Positions 23,078 to 32,483 of a stretch of 64,000 nucleotides of DNA are shown piece after piece. The stretch comes from an actinobacterium LLX17 (GTDB lineage Bacteria > Actinomycetota > Actinomycetes > Propionibacteriales > Nocardioidaceae). Under the pieces are notes generated by a model. It made no database searches, was not told where the DNA came from, and was given only the letters and a program-made list of their open reading frames with translations. The stretch lies in assembly GCA_000471045.1 (NCBI GenBank), contig KI301992.1:1806060-1870059 (forward strand). The letters run 5' to 3'. The translations under genes were made by a program, and so were the position numbers. Position 1 is the first letter of the stretch; every line of letters begins with the position of its first letter.

Positions 23078-24442
23078 GTGCCTCGCCCCGACGGTCCCGA
23101 GCGTCCCGAGCGCCCGGAACGCAGAGACTCGCTCCCCGGCAACGCCTTCACGCGCACCGCGCGGCTGGCGGCCCTACCGATGGGCTTCGCCGGTCGCACC
23201 ACGCTCGGCGTCGGCAAGCGGATGGTCGGGCGTCCCGCCCAGCTCGTCCTCGACGACGTGCAGCGTCGAACGGCCGACCAGATCTTCGCGACGCTCGGTC
23301 AGCTCAAGGGCGGGGCCATGAAGTTCGGTCAGGCGATGAGCATCTTCGAGGCCGCGCTGCCCGACGAGCTGATCGGCCCGTACCGCGAGGCACTCACCAA
23401 GCTGCAGGACGCCGCTCCCCCGATGCCCCCGTCGATGGTGCACTCGGTGCTGTCCATCGAGCTGGGCGACGAGTGGCGCGACTCGTTCGCCTCGTTCGAG
23501 GACACGCCGGTCGCCGCGGCGTCGATCGGTCAGGTCCACCGGGCCGTGTGGGCCGACGGCCGCGACGTCGCGGTCAAGCTGCAGTACCCCGGGGCCGCGA
23601 AGGCGCTGCGGTCCGACCTGCGGCAGATCGCCCGCCTGTCCCGCATGTTCGGCGTGCTCGCCCCGGGACTCGACGTCAAGCCGCTGGTGCAGGAGCTGCA
23701 GGACCGCGTCGAGGAGGAGCTCGACTACTCCCTGGAGGCCACCTCGCAGGCCACCTTCGCCGCGGCCTACGCCGGCGACCCCGACGTCTTCGTGCCCGGC
23801 GTCGTCGCGCGCTCCGAGCGCATGCTCGTGACCGAGTGGCTCGAGAGCGAGTCGTCACTTGCCGAGACCATCGTGCGCGGCACGCCCGAGGAGCGCGACC
23901 GCTGGGGCGAGCAGTTCGCCCGCTTCCTGCTCGGCTCTCCCCGCCGGTCCGGCCTGCTGCACGCCGACCCGCACCCGGGCAACTTCCGGCTGATGGCCGA
24001 CGGCCGCCTCGGCGTCGTCGACTTCGGAGCCGTCGCCCGCCTGCCCGACGGGTTCCCGCCCGCCATCGGCACGCTGCTGCGGCGTGCCGTCGACGGCGAC
24101 GCTGCCGCGGTCACCGAGGGTCTGCGGTCCGAGGGCTTCATCAAGCCCGACGTCAAGATCGACCCCGCGGTGCTGGCCGCCTACGTGGCACCGTTCTTCG
24201 CACCCGCCACCGTCGACCAGTTCACCTTCAGCCGGCAGTGGTTGCGCGAGCAGCTGGCCCGCGTGACGCAGCCGGGCATCGAGGGCTTCGGCACGGCCAG
24301 CCGGGTCAACCTGCCGCCCAGCTACCTGCTGATCCACCGCGTGTGGATGGGTGCGATCGGCGTGCTGAGCCAGCTGGAGGCCACCGCGCCGTTCCGCGAG
24401 ATCCTCGAGACCGAGCTGCCGGGGTTCGCGCCCGAGGCGTGA
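23078..24442 (+). CDS. ABC1/UbiB-family atypical kinase
   Basis: 454 residues. Signature KFGQ (82-85) of the ABC1 family, 'AAASIGQVHRA' (A-rich loop), VKLQYPG with the ATP-site Lys, 'HADPHPGNF' and 'VDFGAV' (DFG-like). The family is linked to quinone and lipid biology; the target here is unknown. GTG at 23078; TATCCT 6 bases upstream (leaderless). Convergent with uvrD2, 6-base gap; in M. tuberculosis whiB7 lies at this junction, but not here. Confidence 0.92.
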   Translation: MPRPDGPERPERPERRDSLPGNAFTRTARLAALPMGFAGRTTLGVGKRMVGRPAQLVLDDVQRRTADQIFATLGQLKGGAMKFGQAMSIFEAALPDELIGPYREALTKLQDAAPPMPPSMVHSVLSIELGDEWRDSFASFEDTPVAAASIGQVHRAVWADGRDVAVKLQYPGAAKALRSDLRQIARLSRMFGVLAPGLDVKPLVQELQDRVEEELDYSLEATSQATFAAAYAGDPDVFVPGVVARSERMLVTEWLESESSLAETIVRGTPEERDRWGEQFARFLLGSPRRSGLLHADPHPGNFRLMADGRLGVVDFGAVARLPDGFPPAIGTLLRRAVDGDAAAVTEGLRSEGFIKPDVKIDPAVLAAYVAPFFAPATVDQFTFSRQWLREQLARVTQPGIEGFGTASRVNLPPSYLLIHRVWMGAIGVLSQLEATAPFREILETELPGFAPEA

Positions 24443-24448
24443 TCTGGA

Positions 24449-26479
24449 TCAGCTGGCGGACACCAGGGCGAGCACGTCGTCGCCGAACTCCTCGAGCTTG
24501 CGCTGGCCGACGCCGCTGATGCGCAGCAGCCCGGTGGGATCGGACGGCTTGGCCTCGGCGATGAGCTGCAGCGTGGCGTCGTTGAACACGACGTAGGCCG
24601 GCACCTTGCGCTCGGACGCGATGCCGGTGCGCCACTCCCGCAGGCGCTCGTAGAGCGACTCGTCGTACGTGACGGGGCAGTCGGCGCATCGCCCACGCTT
24701 GCGGTCGGCCGCGGTGGCCAGCACCGTGCCGCAGACCGTGCAGCGCCGCACCTTGCGGTCGGAGCGGCCCGTGGCCCGCGAGGCGTGCGTCTGCGGCAGC
24801 AGGGGGTCGAGGAAGCGCGTGGGGTTGCGCCGCACGTTGGAACCCTTGCTGCGCGAGACCGCCCACGACAGGTACAGGTGGGTGCGAGCGCGCGTGAGAC
24901 CGACGTAGAAGAGCCGGCGCTCCTCCTCGATGGCTTCGGGCGTCTGCGCGTGGACGATGGGCAGCATGCCCTCGTGCAGGCCCACGCAGAACACGGCGTC
25001 CCACTCCAGACCCTTGGCGGCGTGCATGGTGGCCAGCGTGACGCCCTCAGCGGTGGGCGCGTGGGCGCTGGCGGCGCGCCGGTCGAGGTCGGCCACGAGG
25101 TCGGCCATCGTCGCAGCGGGATTCTCGGCGGTCAGGTCGGCGGCCATGGTGGTGAGTGCGTGCAGCGACTCCCACTTGTCGCGCACCGCACCCTGCGCGG
25201 TGGGGGCCTCGTCGGTGTGCCCCATGTTGACCAGCACGGCGCGCACGTCGGCCGACAGACCCGCACCGTCACCGCCGACCGACGCAGCACGCAGGAGCGT
25301 GACGGCCTGGCGCACCTCGGGTCGCTGGAAGAAGCCCTCGACACCGCGCAGCGAGAACGGCACACCGCGGGCGCCGAGCGCCTCCTCGAAGGCCTCGGAC
25401 TGCGCGCGGATGCGGAACAGCACCGCCATCTCGCGGTAGGGCATGCCTCGGGCGTGCAAGGCGACGATCTCGTCGGCGACGGCCGCGGCGCCGGACTCCT
25501 CGTCGGCGTGCCCGGTGTAGTCGACCGGGTCGCCCGCCGGGCGCTGCGCCTGCAGCGTGACCCCTGCGCGGTCAGACTTGCTGAAGACGGCGTTGGCGGC
25601 GTGCACGATCTGCGGGGTGGAGCGGTAGTTGCGCACCAGCTCGATGCGCTGGGCCTCGGGGAAGCGACGACCGAAGGTGCGCAGGATGGCGGGCGACGCG
25701 CCCGCGAACGAGTAGATGGTCTGGTTGGGGTCGCCGACGACGCAGATGTCGTCACGCCCGCCGAGCCAGAGGTCGAGCAGCGTGGACTGCAACGGGTTGA
25801 CGTCCTGGAACTCGTCGACCACGAACCAGCGGTACTGCTGGCGCACCTGGGCGGCGATGCGCTCGTCGTCGGCCAGGATGGCCGCGGTGACGAGCAGGAT
25901 GTCCTCCATGTCGATGCGGCCACGCTCGCGCTTGATGTCCTCGTAGCTGCGCATGACGGCCGAGACGGTGGTGAGGTCGAGATCGCCGACCGCGCGGCCG
26001 TCCTTGCCGGCCCGGGCCACGTAGTCGTCGGGCCCGACGTTGCTGACCTTGGCCCACTCGATCTCGGCCGAGAGGTCACGGATCAGGGCATTGTCGCGCC
26101 GGGCCCCCAGTCGGCCGGCAGCTTCGGCCACCAGGCCGAACTTGGACTGCACGATCTCGGGGAACTCGCCACCGTAGACCTGGGGCCAGAAGTAGCGCGC
26201 CTGCCGCAGCGCCGCCGAGTGGAACGTGCGCGCCTGCACGCTGGGCGCGCCCAGCTGGGCCAGGCGACCGCGCATCTCACCGGCTGCCCGCGTGGTGAAG
26301 GTGACGGCCAGGACCTCAGTGGGCTTGTACAGGCCCTGCGACACCCCGTACGCGATGCGGTGCGTGATGGCGCGGGTCTTGCCGGTGCCGGCACCCGCCA
26401 CGACGACGACCGGGCCGCGCAGGGCCTGGGCCACCGCGCGCTGCTCGGGGTCGAGGGCATCGAGCAGCGGGTCGGTCAC
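24449..26479 (-). CDS. uvrD2: ATP-dependent DNA helicase UvrD2
   Basis: 676-residue SF1A helicase. Walker A GAGTGKT (29-35), 'VVDEFQDVNP' (Walker B), 'VGDPNQTIYSF', 'LVRNYRST' and 'TMHAAKGLEWDAVF' helicase motifs in order. The C-terminus has the tetracysteine site (CTVC ... CADC) and an HRDC domain ('FNDATLQLIAEAKP ... GVGQRKLEEFG'), the layout that defines UvrD2 rather than UvrD1. Role in DNA repair; essential in mycobacteria. GTG start at 26479 with AGGAG upstream. Confidence 0.95.
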   Translation of the reverse strand: MTDPLLDALDPEQRAVAQALRGPVVVVAGAGTGKTRAITHRIAYGVSQGLYKPTEVLAVTFTTRAAGEMRGRLAQLGAPSVQARTFHSAALRQARYFWPQVYGGEFPEIVQSKFGLVAEAAGRLGARRDNALIRDLSAEIEWAKVSNVGPDDYVARAGKDGRAVGDLDLTTVSAVMRSYEDIKRERGRIDMEDILLVTAAILADDERIAAQVRQQYRWFVVDEFQDVNPLQSTLLDLWLGGRDDICVVGDPNQTIYSFAGASPAILRTFGRRFPEAQRIELVRNYRSTPQIVHAANAVFSKSDRAGVTLQAQRPAGDPVDYTGHADEESGAAAVADEIVALHARGMPYREMAVLFRIRAQSEAFEEALGARGVPFSLRGVEGFFQRPEVRQAVTLLRAASVGGDGAGLSADVRAVLVNMGHTDEAPTAQGAVRDKWESLHALTTMAADLTAENPAATMADLVADLDRRAASAHAPTAEGVTLATMHAAKGLEWDAVFCVGLHEGMLPIVHAQTPEAIEEERRLFYVGLTRARTHLYLSWAVSRSKGSNVRRNPTRFLDPLLPQTHASRATGRSDRKVRRCTVCGTVLATAADRKRGRCADCPVTYDESLYERLREWRTGIASERKVPAYVVFNDATLQLIAEAKPSDPTGLLRISGVGQRKLEEFGDDVLALVSAS

Positions 26480-26568
26480 AGGGCTCCTGAGGACGTGCGG
26501 GGCGGGTATGCCCGGCGGGATGGACGTCCTGCCGGGCTCACCTCAGCCTAGACGGGCCCGACGACAGC

Positions 26569-27141
26569 TCACGCGTCCCCGCAGGCCTTCCACAGGCCGC
26601 GGTCCGCCGCGGACGCCTCGTCCTCGGCGGCCGTGAGGACGTCCTCGGCGTAGGAGCTGACATTGCCGGCGAACAGGGTGGCGTCGCCGTCGAGCAGCAG
26701 CTGCTCCTGGACGAACACGTCGTCGCGGTTCCACGCATACACCAGGAAGCGCCCGCCCCGCTCCGTCTTGATGTAGCTCGGGTTGACCCAGATGCGAGAC
26801 CCGACGAGGTCCTCGATGGCTTCTTTGCCCTCCTCGGCCCAGCACTCGTCGCGCACGGTGTCCGGCGCCTCGACGTCGGCGAGTCGGAGGTCGACGTTGT
26901 CGTAGGACCCGAACTTCGACAACCCGACGTCGGCCTGGCGGCCGGACTGCTCGACCTTGGCTCGGATGGTGCCGTCGAGCTGCACCCCCATGACCCGCAT
27001 CTCGATGGCGGCCGAGGGCTTCTTGAGCGAGGACGGGCCGTCGCCCGATCCCGGGATGTAGTCCCGGAAGAAGAACATGCCTGCTGCCAGCACGACGACG
27101 ACGATCATGAGCACCGAGCTGCGACCTTTGAGCTGATCCAT
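26569..27141 (-). CDS. Membrane-anchored SNase-like protein
   Basis: 190 residues. One N-terminal membrane helix (about 10-27), then a fold like staphylococcal nuclease: 'VDLRLADVEAPDTVRDECW', 'ERGGRFLVYAW', 'GDATLFAGNVSSY', ending 'ADRGLWKACG', which follow SNase strand-helix order. Some catalytic positions (R35, E43, R87 in the model enzyme) seem only partly kept, so activity is unsure. ATG at 27141 is chosen because the membrane helix follows directly. Divergent from mycoredoxin. Confidence 0.65.
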   Translation of the reverse strand: MDQLKGRSSVLMIVVVVLAAGMFFFRDYIPGSGDGPSSLKKPSAAIEMRVMGVQLDGTIRAKVEQSGRQADVGLSKFGSYDNVDLRLADVEAPDTVRDECWAEEGKEAIEDLVGSRIWVNPSYIKTERGGRFLVYAWNRDDVFVQEQLLLDGDATLFAGNVSSYAEDVLTAAEDEASAADRGLWKACGDA

Positions 27142-27246
27142 GGCTGTGAGTCTCGCAGACGTGCGCTGTTCCGTCACCGCGCGGGAATGTGGGACCGGCC
27201 ACGATCGTTGACCCCTTCGACCTGTCACCGATCCAGCGAGGTTCTC

Positions 27247-27495
27247 GTGCCCGACGCCCAGTTCACGATGTACTCCACCCCGTGGTGCGGGTACTGCCAC
27301 CGCCTGAAGGGCCAGCTGAAGCGCGAGGGCATCGAGTTCGCCGAGGTCGACATCGAGCAGGAGCCGTCGGCCGCCGCGATCGTCGAGAAGGCCAACAACG
27401 GCAACCAGACGGTGCCCACGCTGGTGTTCGCCGACGGCACCGCCCTGACCAACCCGTCCGTCGCTCAGGTCAAGGCGCAGCTCGCCCTGTCCTGA
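27247..27495 (+). CDS. mrx1: Mycoredoxin (glutaredoxin-like, Mrx1 type)
   Basis: 82 residues. Redox motif C14-G-Y-C17 in 'STPWCGYCHRLK', cis-Pro loop 'QTVPTLVFADG', glutaredoxin fold. Known of the family: it removes mycothiol from oxidised proteins; mshB in this window shows mycothiol is made. GTG at 27247 gives the normal length and has gcgagg upstream. Same position next to uvrD2 as in M. tuberculosis (Rv3198A). Confidence 0.92.
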   Translation: MPDAQFTMYSTPWCGYCHRLKGQLKREGIEFAEVDIEQEPSAAAIVEKANNGNQTVPTLVFADGTALTNPSVAQVKAQLALS

Positions 27496-27512
27496 CCTGC
27501 CACAGAACAGCG

Positions 27513-28283
27513 TCAGGGGCGCGTGACCGAGACGTCGCCCGAGACGGTCTCGATGGTCAAGAACCCTCCGCTGGGCTCCTCGTCCGGGCTGACCTCGTCG
27601 TCGACGTCGCCGCTCTCGGACGACACGTTGGCGTTGTAGCCGATGTCGCCCTCCGGCACAGTGACGGCGATGTCCCCGGAGTCGGTGCGCGCCTTGATGC
27701 CGGACGGCTGCTGCGCGAACGAGAGGTCGACGTCGCCGGACGTCGTCGAGACGTCGAGCTCGACGACCTCGAGCCCCTCGGCCTGCACCTCACCCTGCAG
27801 GGCCTTGACCGTGACGAGCCCCGTCAGATCCTCCAGCGCCACGTCACCGTCGCCGGCGAACACCTGCACGGCGAGGTCTCGCGGCACGCCCACGGTGACC
27901 TCAGCGCCGCACCCGGGGACGAGCCACTCCTGGCACGACGCCTCGATGACGACGTCGTCACCCTCTCGCGCCGCCGTGAAGTCGGTGCCCAGCAGCCCCT
28001 CGACCACGGTGGCGTCGACCTCGATCTGCTGACCGTCGGTGGGCACGATGCGCAGGTCGACGCCGTCGGTGACCAAGCGGACAGGAACGGACGGATCGAC
28101 CTCGACCGCCGCGCTCTCGGTGCGCTCGCCCCGCACGAACAGCGAGACGGCGAGCACCGCGCCGGCCAGCAGCGCGATGGCCACGATGGTGCCCACGACC
28201 GTCAGCAGCGTGCGCCCCATCGGCGAGCCCGGAAGCTCTTCGTTGGGATCGTGCTCGAACCACGGATCGTCGGTCACCGTCAT
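27513..28283 (-). CDS. DUF4097-type membrane-anchored beta-solenoid protein
   Basis: 256 residues. A short cytoplasmic N-terminus, one membrane helix (about 25-50) and an outside region of repeated strands with 'TTSGDVDLS', 'TDSGDIAVT', 'SSESGDVD' and 'TVSGDVSVT', the SGD turns typical of DUF4097 (putative adhesin) beta-helices. Two Cys (about 117 and 124) may pair. Function unknown. Start overlaps the glpD stop as ATGA, so it is coupled to glpD. Confidence 0.8.
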   Translation of the reverse strand: MTVTDDPWFEHDPNEELPGSPMGRTLLTVVGTIVAIALLAGAVLAVSLFVRGERTESAAVEVDPSVPVRLVTDGVDLRIVPTDGQQIEVDATVVEGLLGTDFTAAREGDDVVIEASCQEWLVPGCGAEVTVGVPRDLAVQVFAGDGDVALEDLTGLVTVKALQGEVQAEGLEVVELDVSTTSGDVDLSFAQQPSGIKARTDSGDIAVTVPEGDIGYNANVSSESGDVDDEVSPDEEPSGGFLTIETVSGDVSVTRP

Positions 28284-30019
28284 GCGCCGACCCCCGCCAC
28301 CGAGACCGGCACCACGTCGGGCGCGCCCATGCGTGCCGCGTCGGCGGTCTCGTCGTCGGGCATCGTCTGGCTCTCGCGCTCGGCCTCGACGCGCTTGAGG
28401 TAGTGGTCGACCTCGCGCTCACGCTGCTCGGCCGACCACCCCAGCGCCTCACCCATCAGGTCGGCGACCTCGGCGGCGACGGCCGTGCCCCGGTCGAAGG
28501 TCTCGAACGAGATGCGCGTGCGACGCGCGATGACGTCATCGAGGTGGCGCGCTCCCTCGTGGGTGGTGCCGTAGACGACCTCGGCGCGCAGGTAGTCGTC
28601 GGCACCGGCCAGCGGCTCGGCGAGATGGGGCTGTTCCTCCATCAGGGCCAGTACCTCCAGGGCCAGGGAGCCGAACCGGTTCAGCAGGTGCTCGATGCGC
28701 CCCACCCGCAGGCCGGACGAGCGGGCCAGCTGGTGACGCTGGTTCCACAGCGCCTCGTAGCCGTCGGCGCCCAGCAGCGGGACGTCCTCCGTGCACGACG
28801 GCGGCACCTTGCGCTCCAGGTCGGTGCTCATGGCGTGCACCGCGGCGTCGACGGCGTCCTTGGCCATGACGCGGTAGGTCGTGTACTTGCCGCCCGCGAT
28901 GACGACGAGCCCCTTGGTGCTGGTGGACACGGCGTGCTCGCGCGAGAGCTTGCTGGTGGCGTCGGACTCACCGGCCAGCAGTGGCCGCAGCCCGGCGAAG
29001 ACACCCTCGACGTCGTCGTGCGTGAGCGGCTCGACGAGCACCGAGTTGACGTGGTCGAGCAGGTAGTCGATGTCGCTGCGGCTGGCGGCGGGGTGGTCCT
29101 TGCTGAGCGACCAGTCGGTGTCGGTGGTGCCGATGATCCAGTGCCGGCCCCACGGGATGACGAAGAGGACGGACTTCTCGGTGCGCAGGATGACGCCGGA
29201 CTCGCTACGGATGCGGTCACGCGGCACCACGAGGTGGATGCCCTTGGACGACCGCACGTGGAACTGGCCGCGCTCGCCGGCGAACGACTGCGTCTCGTCG
29301 GTCCACACACCGGTGGCGTTGACGACCTGGCGGGCGCGGACGTCGAGCTCGCGGCCGGTCTCGAGGTCGACCACCCGGGCACCCACCACGCGACCGCCGT
29401 CGCGCAGCAGGTCGATCACGCGGGTGCGCGACGCGACGTGCGCGCCGTACGCGGCGGCCGTGCGCGAGAGCATCATGGTGTGCCGGGCGTCGTCGACCAG
29501 GCCGTCGTAGTACTGCAGTGCACCCACCAGTGCGTCCTTGCGCAGCGCGGGCATGATCTTGCGGGCGCCGCGACGTGTGAGGTGACGGTGGTGCGGCACG
29601 CCCCGTGCACGTCCGGACAGCCGCGCCATCGAGTCGTAGAGCAGCACGCCGGAACCTGCGTAGAAGCGCTCCCACACGCGGTGGGTCAGCGGGTAGAGGA
29701 ACGGCACCGGCTTGACCAGGTGCGGGGCGAGCTTGTCGAGCAGCAGGCTGCGCTCGCCCAGGGCCTCGGCGACGAGCCGGAAGTCGAGCATCTCGAGGTA
29801 CCGCAGGCCGCCGTGGACGAGCTTGCTGGAGCGGCTGGACGTGCCGGAGGCGTAGTCGCGGGCCTCGACCAGACCCACCGACAGGCCGCGGGTGGCAGCG
29901 TCGAGCGCGCACCCGCCGCCCACCACTCCGCCGCCGATGACGAGCACGTCGAGCTGCTCAGCCTCCATGGCGTCGAGCGCCGCTTCGCGCTGGGACGGGG
30001 ACAGGGCCACGGAACGCAT
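28280..30019 (-). CDS. glpD: Aerobic glycerol-3-phosphate dehydrogenase
   Basis: 579 residues. FAD-binding GGGVVGGG near the N-terminus, followed by 'SSRSSKLVHGGLRYLE', the GlpD signature; 'GKYTTYRVMAKDAVD' is near residue 375 and the usual C-terminal helical domain is present. Oxidises glycerol-3-phosphate to dihydroxyacetone phosphate and passes electrons to the quinone pool at the membrane. Acts after GlpK (30935-32440). The two genes are separated by a MerR gene and no transporter glpF is present. Confidence 0.96.
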   Translation of the reverse strand: MRSVALSPSQREAALDAMEAEQLDVLVIGGGVVGGGCALDAATRGLSVGLVEARDYASGTSSRSSKLVHGGLRYLEMLDFRLVAEALGERSLLLDKLAPHLVKPVPFLYPLTHRVWERFYAGSGVLLYDSMARLSGRARGVPHHRHLTRRGARKIMPALRKDALVGALQYYDGLVDDARHTMMLSRTAAAYGAHVASRTRVIDLLRDGGRVVGARVVDLETGRELDVRARQVVNATGVWTDETQSFAGERGQFHVRSSKGIHLVVPRDRIRSESGVILRTEKSVLFVIPWGRHWIIGTTDTDWSLSKDHPAASRSDIDYLLDHVNSVLVEPLTHDDVEGVFAGLRPLLAGESDATSKLSREHAVSTSTKGLVVIAGGKYTTYRVMAKDAVDAAVHAMSTDLERKVPPSCTEDVPLLGADGYEALWNQRHQLARSSGLRVGRIEHLLNRFGSLALEVLALMEEQPHLAEPLAGADDYLRAEVVYGTTHEGARHLDDVIARRTRISFETFDRGTAVAAEVADLMGEALGWSAEQREREVDHYLKRVEAERESQTMPDDETADAARMGAPDVVPVSVAGVGA

Positions 30020-30074
30020 GGGGCCTAGTCAAGCATCCAGTGGCGCCGCCCGCGTCCCGTGTCAGTCCCCGCGG

Positions 30075-30878
30075 TCAGTCCACGGGCCACTGCAGTGCCG
30101 TGACCCACGAGCCGGGGTCGTCCATCGGCATGTGGAGGTAGACCTCGCGGGCCGAGGCCCCGCTCGGCGCCAGCCCGTGCTGCTCCATCGCGGCTCCCAG
30201 CGCCTGCCACACGTCGGCAACGTCGTCGAGCGGGCCGAAGTGCTGGGTCGTGATCGCGCGGGGCACCTCCGGCAGCTCGGTGACGGTGTTGCCCTGGCCC
30301 GGGTCGTCGCCGTCGAAGGGGAAGGCTGCGTGCACCCCGACCGTGCCGTCGTCATGCAGGTCGTAGAAGGCGATCGCGGAGTCCCGCAGCGGGGCACCGG
30401 TCGCGGCCAGTGCGCCGGCCAGCTCCCCGAACAACGGCTGGATCACGGCGCCGACCGCCTCGAGCGACTCGGCGGTGGCCCGACGCTCGGCCACGCGGAC
30501 GGCGGGCAGGGTGGTGACGGTGGTCTCGATCATGTCGTGCTCCTTCTCGATGGTCCGGAGACGTCGCTCGACGCGGTCCAGTCGCGACCGGTCGGTCGCG
30601 ATCTGCTCGACCAGCTCGGCCCGGCGCAGCCGCAGCATGCCGCGCAGCTCCTCGGCACCCACCGCGTCGTCGAGGATCTGACCGACCTGCTCCAGGGAGA
30701 AGCCGAGGTCCTTCAGGGCGACGAGACGGTTGAGGCGCGAGAGCTGTGCCGCCGCGTACGACCGCCGACCCGTGAAGGGGTCGACGTACGTGGGCTCGAG
30801 CAGTCCGGTGGCGTCGTAGTGGCGCAGCATGCGGACCGAGACGTTCCCGAGCCGGGCGAACTCTCCGATGGTGAACAT
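30075..30878 (-). CDS. MerR-family regulator with GyrI-like effector domain
   Basis: 267 residues. Winged helix (1-70) with 'IGEFARLGNVSVRMLRHYD' and 'GRRSYAAAQLSRLNRL', a coiled-coil linker (about 75-120), and a C-terminal GyrI-like ligand domain (about 120-267), as in BltR/BmrR multidrug sensors. It should twist promoters with long spacers to activate them; such a site lies at its own promoter (30885-30915). The inducer is unknown. Sits between glpD and glpK on the same strand but has its own promoter, so it may not control glycerol genes. Confidence 0.9.
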   Translation of the reverse strand: MFTIGEFARLGNVSVRMLRHYDATGLLEPTYVDPFTGRRSYAAAQLSRLNRLVALKDLGFSLEQVGQILDDAVGAEELRGMLRLRRAELVEQIATDRSRLDRVERRLRTIEKEHDMIETTVTTLPAVRVAERRATAESLEAVGAVIQPLFGELAGALAATGAPLRDSAIAFYDLHDDGTVGVHAAFPFDGDDPGQGNTVTELPEVPRAITTQHFGPLDDVADVWQALGAAMEQHGLAPSGASAREVYLHMPMDDPGSWVTALQWPVD

Positions 30879-30884
30879 GCGACC

Positions 30885-30915
30885 ACTCCAGTCCCTGACA
30901 CCGTGTGAGGATCAA
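30885..30915 (-). promoter_or_regulatory. MerR-type promoter with 19-bp spacer and operator
   Basis: On the minus strand: -35 TTGATC (30910-30915), 19-bp spacer, -10 TGGAGT (30885-30890). The spacer holds a 17-bp inverted repeat, CCTCACACGGTGTCAGG (30894-30910; one mismatch between arms). The -10 ends 6 bases before the merR ATG, so the transcript is leaderless. Overlong spacer plus symmetric operator is the hallmark of MerR control; autoregulation is the likely reading. Confidence 0.65.
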
Positions 30916-30934
30916 GCCCTCTCCGGGTTTCGCG

Positions 30935-32440
30935 TCACTCCACCCAGCCGTAGGTGCGCTCGACGGCCTTGGTCCACTGCGCGTGGCCGGCGGCGCGCTG
31001 CTCGTCGTCCCAGTCCGGCACCCACTGCTTCGACTCCTGCCAGTTGGCGACCAGCTCGTCGGTGTCGCTCCAGAAGCCGACCGCCAGGCCGGCGGCGTAG
31101 GCGGCCCCGAGGGCCGTGGTCTCGGTCACGACAGGACGGCTCACGGTGGTGCCGAGGACGTCGGCCTGGATCTGCATGCAGAGGTCGTTCGCGGTGACGC
31201 CGCCGTCGACGCGCAGCACCTGCAGGTCGAGGTCGGCGTCGGCGATCATCGCGTCCACGACGTCCTTGCTCTGGTAGCAGATGGCCTCCAGGGCGGCCCG
31301 CGCGATGTGCGCCACGGTGTTGAAGCGCGAGAGACCGACGATGGCGCCGCGGGCGTCGGGTCGCCAGTGCGGGGCGAAGAGTCCGGAGAACGCCGGCACG
31401 AAGCACACGCCACCGGTGTCCTCGACGCTCCCGGCCAGTCCCTCGGTGTCGGCGGCGGAGTCGATGACGCCCAGCTGGTCGCGCAACCACTGCACGGCCG
31501 AGCCGGTGACCGCGATCGAGCCCTCGAGCGCGTAGACCGCAGGAGCGTCGCCGAACTTGTAGCCGAGCGTCGTGATCAGCCCGTGCTGCGAGCGGACGAT
31601 CTCGGTGCCGGTGTTGAGGACCAGGAAGTTGCCGGTGCCGTAGGTGTTCTTGAGCTGGCCGGGCTCGAAGCACACCTGCCCGACGAGTGCGGCATGCTGG
31701 TCGCCGAGGTCGCCCGCCAGCGCCACCTCTCCCCCGAACGGGCCGTCCTTGAGGGTGTGGCCGTACACCTCCGACGAGGAGCGGATCTCCGGCAGCATCG
31801 AGCGCGGCACGTCGAAGATGTCGCACAGCTCGTCGTCCCACTGCAGCGTCTGCAGGTCCATCAGCATCGTGCGGCTGGCGTTCGTGACGTCGGTCAGGTG
31901 CAGGCCGCCGTCCGGTCCGCCCGTGAGCCACCAGAGCAACCAGGTGTCGGTGGTGCCGAAGAGTGCGTGACCGGCGTCGGCCGCCTCGCGCACGCCGTCG
32001 ACGTTCTGCAGGATCCAGGCGAGCTTGCCGCCCGCGAAGTACGCCGCGGGCGGCAAGCCGGACCGCTCGCAGATCAGGTCACCGTGCTTCTCGTCCGCCT
32101 CGGCGGCGAGCTCGGCGGTGCGGGTGTCCTGCCAGACGATCGCGTTCGTGTAGGGCTCGCCGGTGCGGCGGTCCCACACCACGGTGGTCTCGCGCTGGTT
32201 CGTGACGCCGACGGCGGCGAGGTCGGCGTGCGTGAGCTCGGCCGAGGCGAGGGCCTCACGCACGCACTCCTGGGTGTGGGCCCAGATCTCGGTGGCGTCG
32301 TGCTCGACCCAGCCGGCGCGGGGCAGGATCTGCTCGTGCTCCAGCTGGTGGCGGGAGACCTCCGCGCCATCGTGGTCGAACACCATGAACCGCGTGCTGG
32401 TGGTGCCTTGGTCGATGGCGCCGACGTACCGGGGTGACAT
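30935..32440 (-). CDS. glpK: Glycerol kinase
   Basis: 501 residues. FGGY-family sugar kinase with '[14 protein letters not shown]' at the N-terminus, 'RAGWVEHD', '[13 protein letters not shown]', '[11 protein letters not shown]' and '[15 protein letters not shown]'. Makes glycerol-3-phosphate from glycerol and ATP; GlpD acts next. ATG at 32440 preferred to an upstream GTG because TAGGGT lies 7 bases upstream of it, fitting leaderless transcription, and the family begins here. Confidence 0.97.
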   Translation of the reverse strand: MSPRYVGAIDQGTTSTRFMVFDHDGAEVSRHQLEHEQILPRAGWVEHDATEIWAHTQECVREALASAELTHADLAAVGVTNQRETTVVWDRRTGEPYTNAIVWQDTRTAELAAEADEKHGDLICERSGLPPAAYFAGGKLAWILQNVDGVREAADAGHALFGTTDTWLLWWLTGGPDGGLHLTDVTNASRTMLMDLQTLQWDDELCDIFDVPRSMLPEIRSSSEVYGHTLKDGPFGGEVALAGDLGDQHAALVGQVCFEPGQLKNTYGTGNFLVLNTGTEIVRSQHGLITTLGYKFGDAPAVYALEGSIAVTGSAVQWLRDQLGVIDSAADTEGLAGSVEDTGGVCFVPAFSGLFAPHWRPDARGAIVGLSRFNTVAHIARAALEAICYQSKDVVDAMIADADLDLQVLRVDGGVTANDLCMQIQADVLGTTVSRPVVTETTALGAAYAAGLAVGFWSDTDELVANWQESKQWVPDWDDEQRAAGHAQWTKAVERTYGWVE

Positions 32441-32483
32441 GCGCCTCACCCTAGTGACCGACTCGCCTCCGCACGCGAATTGT

